From the NCBI RefSeq assembly GCF_020731355.1, contig NZ_JAJFZK010000002.1:335807-399806 (forward strand): DNA of 64,000 nucleotides. The letters run 5' to 3'. The position numbers and the translations under genes are program-made. A model generated the notes under the pieces. It was given only the letters and a program-made list of their open reading frames with translations. It was not told where the DNA came from and did no database searches. Of the stretch, positions 26,682-35,074 are shown one piece after another. Positions within the stretch are counted from its first letter, which is position 1. Each line of letters begins with the position of its first letter. This DNA comes from Bacillus sp. REN16. Lineage in GTDB: Bacteria > Bacillota > Bacilli > Bacillales > Bacillaceae_L.

Positions 26682-26714
26682 AAACAAGAACATATCCCAT
26701 GTTCTTGTTTTTTT
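26682..26714 (+). terminator. Terminator of the YjcZ-like gene
   Basis: AAACAAGAACAT and ATGTTCTTGTTT pair perfectly (12 bp). A T run follows. Confidence 0.9.
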
Positions 26715-26722
26715 GAGAATAT

Positions 26723-26881
26723 TTATTCAAAGGATTCTGCCATTCTAATTAACTGTTTTTTACTAACTTCTTTTGGCGTTATTTTAGGGTAGTAGACGAT
26801 CTCATAATGCAGCCCATCATCCTGCCAGGATAAGATTCTTTTTCCATTTTCATCTGGGACAAATAATCCCGTAAGATGCAT
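26723..26881 (-). pseudogene. C-terminal fragment of a DUF4367-like protein
   Basis: The frame reads HLTGLFVPDENGKRILSW, QDDGLHYEIVYYPKITPKEV and KKQLIRMAESFE, with the stop at 26723. WQ-D-x-L-x-Y-x-I followed by a K-x-x-L-I-x-(I/M)-A-E-S end is the usual finish of DUF4367 (anti-sigma-associated) proteins. There is no ribosome binding site, and an in-frame stop lies just upstream, so only the last 52 codons remain. Confidence 0.5.
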
Positions 26882-26943
26882 ATGGAGATTTAGTTATTCA
26901 TATATTGGAAGTAGGACAACCATTCTTAAAATTGGAGGGGATC

Positions 26944-27153
26944 ATGTTGGATACCAATGAAAAAGTAGCACATGCGAAATCGGATAACAGAAACTATATA
27001 CGTGTTAATAATAATTTTCAGTTTACGATTAATTTTGGTGATTCGTTAAATTTACTAGCTCTAGTCGCAGGAGTATTTTTCATTCGAACTCTCTCTAAAA
27101 AAACTAAGCCACAAAAGGATACTAAAAGAAAGAAGGCGCTGATCCTTCCATAG
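26944..27153 (+). CDS. 69-residue protein with a C-terminal membrane helix
   Basis: ATG at 26944 is preceded by GGAGGGGATC. The N-terminal half is polar (DTNEKVAHAKSDNRNYIRVN). FTINFGDSLNLLALVAGVFF looks like a membrane anchor, followed by a very basic end (KKTKPQKDTKRKKA). Not recognised. Confidence 0.55.
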   Translation: MLDTNEKVAHAKSDNRNYIRVNNNFQFTINFGDSLNLLALVAGVFFIRTLSKKTKPQKDTKRKKALILP

Positions 27154-27164
27154 ATCACCGCCTT
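27133..27164. terminator. Possible terminator
   Basis: AAGGCG...CGCCTT with inner GATC/GATC can form a stem overlapping the stop at 27153. The T run is weak (ATCGTTATT). Confidence 0.4.
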
Positions 27165-27204
27165 ATCGTTATTGAACTCCAATACAATAATGTTGCCGAA
27201 GATG

Positions 27205-27576
27205 TTAAACCTCTGTTTTTTCTAATCGTGTGATTCTTTCTTCTAACTCATTAATCCTTTGTTGTTGTGCTCTTATTAATTTCAATAATTCTTCGTATTC
27301 GTTGCTTCCTGTGCTTTTTTTTACCTCGTTCCGTTCAAATGATAATCGTTCTCCAACAATTACAATTTCCAAGCTTTTCCCCGTTACTTCTTCTACTGTT
27401 TTAGAAATCAGCGACTTATAACGTGAATCGAGCCAATCAGCTTGAAAATCATTTTGCGCTTTTACAAAAACAACATCTTCTTTACATTCCGCGACTGTGT
27501 TCGCTAGCCAAGTCTCAAAACTTGGTTTGGAAATTTGATCACTTATGCGATATAAAACCTTTTGCCAAAATTCCAT
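27205..27576 (-). CDS. Stand-alone DnaA N-terminal domain protein with coiled coil
   Basis: 123 residues. FWQKVLYRISDQISKPSFET with WLANTVAECKEDVVFVKAQN and FQADWLDSRYKSLISKTVEE is DnaA domain I (residues about 3-75; compare the W-x-x-(V/L)-L-x-x-I...S-x-P-S-F-x-T-W start of DnaA). There is no AAA+ ATPase or DNA-binding domain. Instead a C-terminal coiled coil follows (ELLKLIRAQQQRINELEERI). DnaA domain I mediates self-assembly and binds regulators and helicase loaders, so this protein could bind DnaA or its partners. The ribosome binding site GGGGGG precedes the ATG. Confidence 0.82.
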   Translation of the reverse strand: MEFWQKVLYRISDQISKPSFETWLANTVAECKEDVVFVKAQNDFQADWLDSRYKSLISKTVEEVTGKSLEIVIVGERLSFERNEVKKSTGSNEYEELLKLIRAQQQRINELEERITRLEKTEV

Positions 27577-27736
27577 TACAACACCCCCCTTAAAATATTT
27601 TACATTTTCATCTATGTAGTATTATTTTACCTAATATTCCAAGAGTAATGATGAATTTTCTTTTTAAAAAAACGAGAAATCTTTTGAAGGAAGGTAGTTC
27701 TAGTTGGAAACACATAAGGTTTCTACTATTTTTCAA

Positions 27737-28201
27737 TTATAATTTCAAACAATATATTGGCTCCGGATGGTGCCCCTCTTCTACCTCACCAGTCGGTTTA
27801 AAACCCGCTTTTTCATAGGTTCGTATTGCACGCTCATTGTTATAAATGACAGATAAATAGATTTCAGTGCATTGATATGTACTTACCATATCCTCAATAA
27901 TTGCCTTCAACACAGGTGTTCCATAGCCCTTCCCTTGAAACTGATGTCCTAACATCATACTAATTAACTCATATCGGTCTGTTTCTTTTTGATACCCGTG
28001 TGAAGTAAACCCAATTAACGTTTCCCCATCATAAATTGCTTTTGGTGTGAAACCAAATGTTTGGCATACTGCTAGAAAATAGGCATTTGACCCCACCCAT
28101 CTTTCATAAATTTGAAAATATTTTTCTTGGTTTTCATCAGACTTTAACTTGATGACATCAAAAAAATTTTCCTCTGTTACATCGGCTAGCGTAATCTTCA
28201 T
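27737..28201 (-). CDS. GNAT acetyltransferase, diamine/spermidine type
   Basis: 154 residues. The acetyl-CoA motif is MMLGHQFQGKGYGTPVLKAI (Q-G-K-G-Y-G). Late motifs IYLSVIYNNERAIRTYEKAG and F-K-P-T-G-E are typical of BltD/SpeG-like spermidine N-acetyltransferases. The GHHPEPIYCLKL end also fits. Single gene; substrate is inferred. Confidence 0.8.
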   Translation of the reverse strand: MKITLADVTEENFFDVIKLKSDENQEKYFQIYERWVGSNAYFLAVCQTFGFTPKAIYDGETLIGFTSHGYQKETDRYELISMMLGHQFQGKGYGTPVLKAIIEDMVSTYQCTEIYLSVIYNNERAIRTYEKAGFKPTGEVEEGHHPEPIYCLKL

Positions 28202-28376
28202 TGAAGTTCCCCTTTTTAATTAAAAATGATTTACCACCCTAATTAATTCAACAAAAAAAGGGCTCATCCTTCATAAAAACGCTCAAACTGGTAAGTTTTT
28301 TTATTCCCTCGCCCCTGTTTTCCCCCATTCCAATGAATTATAATAAAAGAAATATCATTGGTCGGGAGGTATGTAA

Positions 28377-28590
28377 ATGAAGAAATTAGAAGGATATGCA
28401 GCAAAAGTACTTAAAGAAATGATACGTGAGGGTGAGTCCATTTTTGAAATTGATGGAAAAAAATATTTTTTCTTTAATTGGGGAGCAAAAGACAACTGTA
28501 GCTGAGGATGTAGAAAATGACCCAGTGCTAAAGCAAAAGTTATTGCAAGCAAAGAAAGACATCCTAGACGGCAATGAAGGTGAACTTTAA
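28377..28590 (+). pseudogene. Frameshifted antitoxin gene
   Basis: ATG at 28377 follows GGGAGGT. The frame reads KKLEGYAAKVLKEMIREGES and IFEIDGKKYFF, then runs off to TGA at 28503. After the T6 tract at 28466-28472, the +1 frame continues with SLIGEQKTTVAEDVEN and DPVLKQKLLQAKKDILDG, ending at 28588-28590 and overlapping the next ATG. The joined sequence looks like an antitoxin of a RelE/ParE pair. The tract contains T-TTT-TTC, but a -1 slip would hit TAA at once, so recoding is unlikely. Confidence 0.65.
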
Positions 28591-28697
28591 TGGAGATAAT
28601 ATGGACCAATCAGGCTTTAGAGGAATTTAACAATATTCAAAGCCTATATTTCACCACATTTGAAACTAAAGAATATAAAAAAGAATTGTTAGATTGA
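28590..28697 (+). pseudogene. Truncated RelE/ParE-type toxin
   Basis: ATG overlaps the antitoxin stop (TAATG). 35 codons read EIIWTNQALEEFNNIQSLYF and TTFETKEYKKELLD, then TGA. This is the N-terminal start of a RelE/ParE-fold toxin (I-x-W-T-x-x-A-L-E-x-(F/L)), but the remaining 55 or so residues with the active or binding site are missing. Confidence 0.55.
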
Positions 28698-28709
28698 TTC
28701 CCCACAAAA

Positions 28710-28739
28710 AACCTCCAATCCCAATCGAGATTGAAGGTT
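28710..28739 (-). terminator. Terminator of mqo
   Basis: AACCTCCAATC pairs with GATTGAAGGTT (one mismatch). TTTTTTG follows on the minus strand. Confidence 0.75.
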
Positions 28740-28772
28740 CTATTTATCTATTTTTCTCTTAATCTTAATGGA

Positions 28773-30284
28773 CTAATTTAGGACAAGTTCCTTTTCTTTT
28801 TTTTCGACCAGTCCTAGAGCTTCTCCGGCTGAAGCATTAATTTTAGCAAGGAGGTCTGGGTGCTCCATAAGAGATATTCCAAATGAAGGAATCATGTCTT
28901 TGATTTTTGGTTCCCATTCTAACATATGCTCCGGGAAACACTTCTTGATCACTTCTAGCATAACATGAACAGCTGTGGAAGCACCTGGTGATGCACCTAA
29001 TAAGGCTGCAATAGAGCCGTCAGCTGCGGTTATCACTTCTGTTCCGAATTGGAGTGTTCCTTTGCCGCCAGCTTCGGTGTCTTTAATGACCTGAACACGC
29101 TGACCAGCCACAACTAAATCCCAATCCTCACTCTTAGCATTTGGGATGAATTCACGCAATTCTTCCATACGCTGTTCCTTTGTTAATAAAACCTGCTGAA
29201 TCAAGTATTTTGTTAAAGACATTTCTTTTACACCAGCAGCTAACATCGTTAACAAGTTATCATGTTTTACAGACGTGATTAAATCTAGGTTTGAACCGGT
29301 TTTTAGAAATTTTGGCGAGAAGCCCGCAAATGGTCCAAATAATAATGATTTTTGATTGTTGATGTATCTTGTGTCAAGATGCGGAACAGACATTGGCGGC
29401 GCACCGACCTTTGCTTTTCCGTACACCTTCGCGTGATGCTGATTAATGACTTCAGGATTTTTACATACCATGAAAATTCCGCTTACCGGGAATCCACCAA
29501 TATGCCTTCCTTCAGGGATACCGGATTTTTGGAGTAAATGAAGACTTCCTCCACCGCCGCCGATGAAGACAAACTTTGCCTTGTGGTGTTCAACTGAACC
29601 GCTAGTTTCATTTTTCACCTTTAAATCCCATAAACCGTCATTTGAACGTTTTACATCTTTGACGCTATGGTTGTAATTAATTTTGACATTTTTATTTCTT
29701 AAGTGGTCAAACAACATGCGTGTTAAATTTCCGAAGTTAACATCCGTGCCAGAGTCTGCTTTTGTAGCTGCAATTGGCTCTTTTGATGTGCGCTCCTTCA
29801 CAATAAGCGGTATCCATTCCATTAATTTTTCGGGTTCATCCGAATATTCCATTCCTGTAAATAATGGATTATTTGATAACGCTTCAAAACGTTTCTTTAA
29901 AAAATCAACGTCTTTTTCACCTTGCACCATACTTATATGTGGCAGCGGCATGATAAAATCCTGTGGGTTACGAATAAGATTATTCTTCACAAGATATGCC
30001 CAAAATTGCTTGGAAACTTGAAATTGTTCATTTACATTAATTGCTTTTGTAATATCTATTGTTCCGTCTGGTTTTTCAACGGTGTAGTTAAGCTCGCACA
30101 GTGCTGCATGCCCTGTACCGGCGTTATTCAATTCTTGAGAGCTTTCCTCTCCTGGCTTGTCGAGCTTTTCAAAAACGGTAATGTTCCATTCAGGCACCAA
30201 TTCCTTTAAGAGTGTTCCTAATGTCGCACTCATGATACCAGCGCCGATTAAAATGACATCTGTTTTAGTTTCTATGTTGCTCAT
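28773..30284 (-). CDS. mqo: Malate:quinone oxidoreductase
   Basis: 503 residues from the ATG at 30284 (AAAGGTTGATAAAA upstream). It is a membrane-associated FAD enzyme that oxidises L-malate to oxaloacetate and reduces menaquinone, a TCA-cycle step bypassing NAD-malate dehydrogenase. The FAD site is [38 protein letters not shown] and a late [19 protein letters not shown] are diagnostic of MQO. It stands alone with a long leader (see 30285-30752). Confidence 0.96.
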   Translation of the reverse strand: MSNIETKTDVILIGAGIMSATLGTLLKELVPEWNITVFEKLDKPGEESSQELNNAGTGHAALCELNYTVEKPDGTIDITKAINVNEQFQVSKQFWAYLVKNNLIRNPQDFIMPLPHISMVQGEKDVDFLKKRFEALSNNPLFTGMEYSDEPEKLMEWIPLIVKERTSKEPIAATKADSGTDVNFGNLTRMLFDHLRNKNVKINYNHSVKDVKRSNDGLWDLKVKNETSGSVEHHKAKFVFIGGGGGSLHLLQKSGIPEGRHIGGFPVSGIFMVCKNPEVINQHHAKVYGKAKVGAPPMSVPHLDTRYINNQKSLLFGPFAGFSPKFLKTGSNLDLITSVKHDNLLTMLAAGVKEMSLTKYLIQQVLLTKEQRMEELREFIPNAKSEDWDLVVAGQRVQVIKDTEAGGKGTLQFGTEVITAADGSIAALLGASPGASTAVHVMLEVIKKCFPEHMLEWEPKIKDMIPSFGISLMEHPDLLAKINASAGEALGLVEKKEKELVLN

Positions 30285-30752
30285 TTTTATCAACCTTTTC
30301 TTTGTAAATTTAGACAAAAAAGATGAAGGCGGTCACAAAATCGAGCTCATCATTGTCGGATAACCTCTTTTTCGTCGCAATCAATGCCATATCAGGATGG
30401 CAGTTTTTAAAGACTTATAATTCAATAATATAAGATAATTATAGGCTAGTTAAAAGCCGGTTAAAAGTGAGAAGTTCATCCACTGGTTCCAAGGGGCTCC
30501 AATGGCCCAGTTTGGCTTTGAGAAAATGTTAAACCAGTTTTGCCTTGTCTACTAAACACTCACTCTTCATTTTTCTTTAATCATTATACCACTAAAAAAC
30601 AGTATAAACATCAGATTGGATTAAAAATTAATCATAATTATTTGATAAGTGGGAGCGCTTTTTTAGTTAATCATGCGAATACTATTGTCGACATTTCTGT
30701 TTTATCATCTTTATTTTTTGTTCTGTCAGCTAAAATTCTTTTTTGTCGCAAT
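30285..30752. other. Long gene-free region upstream of mqo
   Basis: No convincing coding frame. On the minus strand two -10-like elements, an extended TGG-TATAAT at 30588-30583 and a TATAAT near 30440, could start an mqo transcript with a leader of 150-290 nt. No known riboswitch motif was recognised in it. Confidence 0.35.
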
Positions 30753-30784
30753 AAACCCGCATTTTCAGATTAAAATGCAGGTTT
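30753..30784 (-). terminator. Terminator of the DUF1232 gene
   Basis: AAACCCGCATTTT and AAAATGCAGGTTT pair with one mismatch, overlapping the stop at 30783. The T-tail is short. Confidence 0.7.
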
Positions 30785-31163
30785 ATAGAAAATATTGATA
30801 TGCTTTTATAGCAATCCAGATGAACAGGAGCGTCCAGAGCAGAATAATAAGCGATCCTGCAACCCAATTCTTAGGTTTGCCGTTTTTCATTAATTCTTCT
30901 GCTTTTACTTCACAGTCCGTTATAACAGCCTTTGGGATCATTTTCATTGCGAACATAATTCCAATGGGGACAAGAATGACCTCATCCAAGTATCCAAGGA
31001 CTGGAATGAAATCAGGAATAAGGTCGATGGGACTGAAAGTATAAGCAACCACTCCCGCTGTAAAAAGCTTCGCATACCAAGGTACACGTTCATCCTTGTA
31101 TGCAAAGAATAAAATGTAGATTTGTTTTTTTAAGTTTTTTGCCCAGTTTTTGATTTTCTCCAT
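30783..31163 (-). CDS. DUF1232 membrane protein (YkvA family)
   Basis: 126 residues. The DUF1232 core is YTFSPIDLIPDFIPVLGYLD (about 41-60), followed by a conserved hydrophobic stretch (VILVPIGIMFAMKMI). A C-terminal helix ILLWTLLFIWIAIKAYQYFL anchors it in the membrane. Function unknown. Confidence 0.85.
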   Translation of the reverse strand: MEKIKNWAKNLKKQIYILFFAYKDERVPWYAKLFTAGVVAYTFSPIDLIPDFIPVLGYLDEVILVPIGIMFAMKMIPKAVITDCEVKAEELMKNGKPKNWVAGSLIILLWTLLFIWIAIKAYQYFL

Positions 31164-31249
31164 AAGTCACCTATTTATTTTGATTCCATATTTTATTCCT
31201 TCTTTAATAAGGTGTGAATTCTTAAATAGGCTTCCCAATTGTTACCATA

Positions 31250-31492
31250 TTAATTCTTTTTCAATTGATCCAATAGTTTAATTAGTTCAGGGGTAAAACC
31301 TTTAACAGCGCGATCTCCCACAACTGTTACAGGTACACCTAAGAATCCGAATTGTTCCACTTCTTTTTGGAAGACTTCGCTTTCCGCAATATTTCGAACG
31401 TCAAATGGGATCCCATTTTCAGTGAGGACTTTTTTTACAAACGTACATTCAACACAATCATTTGTCGTATAGACAATTACATCATTCGCCAT
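31250..31492 (-). CDS. Glutaredoxin/NrdH-like redoxin
   Basis: 80 residues of thioredoxin fold. The active site is TTNDCVECTFVKKVL (CVEC in place of CPYC). The cis-Pro loop is GFLGVPVTVVGDRAV, and the end KGFTPELIKLLDQL matches NrdH/Grx proteins. A small thiol-disulfide exchanger. Its start lies inside the end of the pirin gene, so the two are co-expressed. Confidence 0.87.
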   Translation of the reverse strand: MANDVIVYTTNDCVECTFVKKVLTENGIPFDVRNIAESEVFQKEVEQFGFLGVPVTVVGDRAVKGFTPELIKLLDQLKKN

Positions 31493-32360
31493 TACTTAAA
31501 TTCTCCTTTTCTGCCGGCGGGCCAAATTTCCCTGAATGGAAATCGCGATATGCTTGTTGGACTTCCTCCATTGAGTTCATGACAAATGGGCCATATGCAA
31601 CAATCTCTTCCCTTAGCGGAACTCCTGATAAGACAAGGATTTTCGAACGACTATTTGCTTGGATTTTAAACTCGCTATCGTTTGCACCGTTTTCATTAAA
31701 TGTGAGAGTTGCTGCCCCGGTTTTTTTCAACGTTGTTTTACTTTCACCAAGTTCAAGCTCACCTGAAAGTACGTAAACGAATGCATTTTGATTTTCGGGT
31801 AAAATGTGATCGCAGGTTGCTCCTTTTTCTAACGAAATCTCAGCCATCGTAATTGGTACCAGGCTATTCATTGGTCCTTTAACACCTGCAACTTCTCCAG
31901 AATATACCTTTACTTTTCCACCTTCGACTTGGACAACTGGCGCATCCTCTACGTAAACATTTTGGTAGGTTGTTTTCGTATTTTTTAATGAACTTGGCAG
32001 GTTCAACCAAAGCTGGAGTGTATGGGCGATATCGTCGTCAACTGGTTCTTCTGCGTGTCTGGCACCACTTCCGGCATTCATGTACTGGACGTCCCCAGCT
32101 TCTAAGATTGAATTGCCGCCATGGTTATCAATGTGTTCTAATCGTCCATCAATGACATACGTAATTGTTTGAAATCCACGGTGCGGGTGGTCTGGAAATG
32201 CTCCATGCTTGTACCAATCTTCCGCCATAATTAAAAAAGGATCAAATTCCTCAAACCGATTCGGCGGCAGCACAAAACCTTGTTGTACATGCGGATTGCC
32301 ATTATTGTTGTATTTTACATACCAATGATCTTTTATATCTCTTTTAAAAAGGGAACTCAA
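31482..32360 (-). CDS. Pirin-family bicupin protein
   Basis: 292 residues from a TTG at 32360, which has AAGGAG nine bases upstream; a GTG at 32390 is possible but has no site. The metal site of pirins is seen in DHPHRGFQTITYVIDGRLEH (His-x-His...His/Glu) in the first cupin. The second cupin holds LPENQNAFVYVLSGELELG. Related YhhW-type proteins have quercetin 2,3-dioxygenase activity in vitro; the in vivo role is unclear. It overlaps the glutaredoxin gene by 11 bp, suggesting a link to oxidative stress. Confidence 0.88.
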   Translation of the reverse strand: MSSLFKRDIKDHWYVKYNNNGNPHVQQGFVLPPNRFEEFDPFLIMAEDWYKHGAFPDHPHRGFQTITYVIDGRLEHIDNHGGNSILEAGDVQYMNAGSGARHAEEPVDDDIAHTLQLWLNLPSSLKNTKTTYQNVYVEDAPVVQVEGGKVKVYSGEVAGVKGPMNSLVPITMAEISLEKGATCDHILPENQNAFVYVLSGELELGESKTTLKKTGAATLTFNENGANDSEFKIQANSRSKILVLSGVPLREEIVAYGPFVMNSMEEVQQAYRDFHSGKFGPPAEKENLSNGE

Positions 32361-32559
32361 TTTCGTCCACTCCTTTTTCGTTTTCTTCACAGTCTATCCT
32401 ATTTCCATTTCATTTTGCCATGTTAGGGGGATTTGTACAAAAAATTTGTTTCACTCATAAACTGCCTGGTATATTTTTCCGTATTAAAATATAATTAAAA
32501 GGGTGTAAACAATTCTGACAGTTCCCATAAAATACTTACTCCCTTTTAGGAGGTTTTCG

Positions 32560-33279
32560 ATGGTACTCATCCTTTTATTATTATTCTTAATCCTTAATGG
32601 AATAGATAGTTTCATAGGTAAGCGGTTGGAACCAGGATATAATGTGGCAGAATCGGATGGTAAGGTAAAATTCCGTGTAGGGGGCATCCTGATCATTATC
32701 TTGTATTTTGGGATCGCATATACAATGTTTGATTTGGAAAATTTGAACCATGCGAAATGGCTACTTATCTTTTTTCTTATTTCATTTTGGGGATTTCAGT
32801 CCTTCATGGAATGGAAATATGTAGAGGGGAAAAAGTTTAAGTTATCCCTTTTACTAATGGCAGTAAGCGCGATTTCTGTCTTTGCTATTTTTTATGTAAA
32901 TGACATTATCACGCATACCACTTTTGGTGAGGAAATAAATGAGTTATTAGAAGGGGAAGAAACGAATAAGATAACCATTCTTTGGCCGAAAGAAACGGAG
33001 AACAACACAGACATATACTTAAGAACCACAATAGATGATAAAGCGATCATAAATACATTGATAACTGAACCTTCAGATATGGACCTTATAAAGTCGGATT
33101 ATACGAATTTTAATTTGCACGAGATGAAAATAACATTTTTCCATGATAACAAATCTTCCATGATCTTTTTAAACGAAGATTATATTGAGATAAATGGAGA
33201 GCATTATGAGATAAGTGGTGAAAATAGACTTTACAAGATGATCGTAAACAAAGAGCTAGAGTGGGTACAGGATGAATGA
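32560..33279 (+). CDS. Membrane protein with N-terminal DUF4181-like region
   Basis: 239 residues. The ribosome binding site AGGAGGTTTTCG precedes the ATG. An N-terminal helix (VLILLLLFLILNGIDSFIG) and three more up to about residue 118 resemble DUF4181 membrane proteins. The C-terminal 120 residues are a soluble domain with alternating strands. Family call is tentative. Confidence 0.6.
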   Translation: MVLILLLLFLILNGIDSFIGKRLEPGYNVAESDGKVKFRVGGILIIILYFGIAYTMFDLENLNHAKWLLIFFLISFWGFQSFMEWKYVEGKKFKLSLLLMAVSAISVFAIFYVNDIITHTTFGEEINELLEGEETNKITILWPKETENNTDIYLRTTIDDKAIINTLITEPSDMDLIKSDYTNFNLHEMKITFFHDNKSSMIFLNEDYIEINGEHYEISGENRLYKMIVNKELEWVQDE

Positions 33280-33293
33280 AAACATAAAATAAG

Positions 33294-33316
33294 CCCCTAT
33301 GGCTTCGCCTTAGGGG
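33294..33316 (-). terminator. Terminator of the 45-residue gene
   Basis: CCCCTATGGC and GCCTTAGGGG pair (one mismatch) with a TTC loop, overlapping the stop codon at 33310. TTATTTTA follows on the minus strand. Confidence 0.6.
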
Positions 33317-33447
33317 GTACTTAATAAAGAGTCCATTTCTTCGTCAGAAACGAATTTCCATTTTATATCTTTCCATACTTCCTTATCCATAGCTTCAATA
33401 AGTAGGTCGATTTCATCATAACTAAACTTAATAGCATGTTCGTTCAT
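33310..33447 (-). CDS. 45-residue acidic protein
   Basis: ATG at 33447 follows GGTGGGCTAC. The product NEHAIKFSYDEIDLLIEA, MDKEVWKDIKWKFVSDEEMD and SLLSTP is acidic and helical. A terminator hairpin sits on its stop codon, which supports expression from the minus strand. Not recognised. Confidence 0.5.
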   Translation of the reverse strand: MNEHAIKFSYDEIDLLIEAMDKEVWKDIKWKFVSDEEMDSLLSTP

Positions 33448-33532
33448 GTAGCCCACCAAACCTTTCACTATATGATTCGGATGGGCTTATCTAGGTTTGA
33501 GGGTCAAGTTCAAAAAAATGTTGGAGGAAAAT

Positions 33533-34552
33533 ATGAAAATCACTCAGTCTAATAAATTTCGAAACTTCGCCATTACCGAATGTAAAGGCTCAAGTAGATT
33601 ATATGAATTCTTGTCCTTAAAAATTGCCGAGGACGACGACCTTCTGGAGTTAGCTTCACATGCACGTGAAGGCCAGCCTTCGTCCAACCTCATATTTGGT
33701 GCTGTACATTATCTTTTATTACAAGGAATGGACCATCCCCTTCGAGAGTTTTATCCAAGTTTAGTCAAGAATCCTCGAAAAGTGGAGGAATCCTTTTTAC
33801 CTTTTAAAAATTTTTGTCTTACATTTTCTGAAGAGATCGTCCAGCTTTTGAAGGAAAAATTAGTTCAGACAAATGAGGTTAGACGGTGTTCCTATCTCTT
33901 CCCAGCCTTTCAATCAATTTATGATATTGCCAAGAAGCCATTGGCGTTAATTGAAATCGGGACCAGCGCTGGGTTGCAGCTGTTATGGGATCAGTACAGC
34001 TATTCCTATGGGACGGATAAGGTATACGGCAATAAGGATTCTGCATTACATATTACCGCAGAGGTTAGGGGAGACAAGACTCCTAATCTGCAGGACTTCA
34101 TTCCACCAGTTGCTGCTCGTATCGGCATCGATCTTCATCCTATTGATTTAAGAGATAATGAAAATGCCCTTTGGCTTAAAGCCCTCATTTGGCCAGAACA
34201 CCATGAAAGACGTGCTTTGTTTGAAAAAGCAGCGGAATATGTGAAGGCAAATGAATTACGGTTGATTAAGGGGAACGGGGTTGAATTGATTCGGGACCTG
34301 TCAAGTGAAATTCCAAAGGAGTACGCAGTTTGTGTATTTCACACTCATGTCGCTAACCAAATGCCGTCTAATGTGAGGACTAGTTTGCTAGAGCAGGTTC
34401 AGCGTATTGGAGCCGTGCGCGAGATATTTCATCTATATAACAATATTCTCGATCGAAACCTACATCTGGATTATTATCTGGATGGGAAAGAATATAAAAA
34501 TGTTGTGGGTGAAACCGAAGGACATGGAAGCTGGTTTACGTGGGAGTTGTGA
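33533..34552 (+). CDS. DUF2332-family protein
   Basis: 339 residues from the ATG at 33533 (GGAGGAAAAT upstream). Family features are YLFPAFQSIYDIAKKPLALI followed by EIGTSAGLQLLWDQYSY, which resembles a degenerate methyltransferase-type nucleotide loop, then RIGIDLHPIDLRDNENALWL and LIWPEHHERRALFEKAAEYV. Function unknown. Confidence 0.88.
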   Translation: MKITQSNKFRNFAITECKGSSRLYEFLSLKIAEDDDLLELASHAREGQPSSNLIFGAVHYLLLQGMDHPLREFYPSLVKNPRKVEESFLPFKNFCLTFSEEIVQLLKEKLVQTNEVRRCSYLFPAFQSIYDIAKKPLALIEIGTSAGLQLLWDQYSYSYGTDKVYGNKDSALHITAEVRGDKTPNLQDFIPPVAARIGIDLHPIDLRDNENALWLKALIWPEHHERRALFEKAAEYVKANELRLIKGNGVELIRDLSSEIPKEYAVCVFHTHVANQMPSNVRTSLLEQVQRIGAVREIFHLYNNILDRNLHLDYYLDGKEYKNVVGETEGHGSWFTWEL

Positions 34553-34558
34553 AGCTTT

Positions 34559-34590
34559 AAAGGCATTTAGGGATATTCCAAATGCCTTTA
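34559..34590 (+). terminator. Terminator of the DUF2332 gene
   Basis: AAAGGCATTT and AAATGCCTTT pair perfectly (10 bp), seven bases after the stop. Confidence 0.7.
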
Positions 34591-34657
34591 GCTCCCTAGT
34601 ATAAATGAGGTATTTACATTAAAAACTTAATTTATCCTTGGTAGTTAGACAATTATC

Positions 34658-35050
34658 TTATTTAACCTCTAAAATTGTATATATCCCTGATTTAAAACGG
34701 TATTTTATATCATACCTTTCACCAGTATTAAACTGAGAACAAAAGTCTTCTGCCTTCCCTTTGCTCTCGTCAAAATACTGAAACATTGTATAAGGGTCAT
34801 TGACTTTACATTCGTAATAACCATCACTATTTTTTTCGTTTGTAACGGCTGTTTCCTCAACCAAAATGGAACTTTCTTTTTCATAGGAAGGTCGCAGCTT
34901 ATTAGATACCATTGCTCCTATAATGATCACAAGTCCAACGATACCAATGACTAATGCTTTCTTCTTTTCCTTCTGTACCATGAACATAAGGACTGCACAA
35001 CCTAGCGCACCAATACCAATTGCATACAAGGCCATTAATAGCAAATACAA
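34658..35050 (-). CDS. Small membrane protein with an extracytoplasmic domain
   Basis: About 130 residues from a TTG at 35050, seven bases after GGGGGA; an in-frame TTG at 35071 has no site. Two helices (ALYAIGIGALGCAVLMFMV and ALVIGIVGLVIIIGAMVS) precede a soluble domain with YYECKVNDPYTMFQYF. It lies 25 bp downstream of the anti-sigma gene in the same direction, so it may belong to that operon. Unknown. Confidence 0.55.
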   Translation of the reverse strand: MYLLLMALYAIGIGALGCAVLMFMVQKEKKKALVIGIVGLVIIIGAMVSNKLRPSYEKESSILVEETAVTNEKNSDGYYECKVNDPYTMFQYFDESKGKAEDFCSQFNTGERYDIKYRFKSGIYTILEVK

Positions 35051-35074
35051 ACAATCATCCCCCTTTTTCAAAAT

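Noticed and set aside
28466..28480. Programmed -1 frameshift at T-TTT-TTC in the antitoxin gene
   Set aside because: A -1 shift meets TAA at once; only +1 or -2 restores the frame, so a mutation is the simpler reading.
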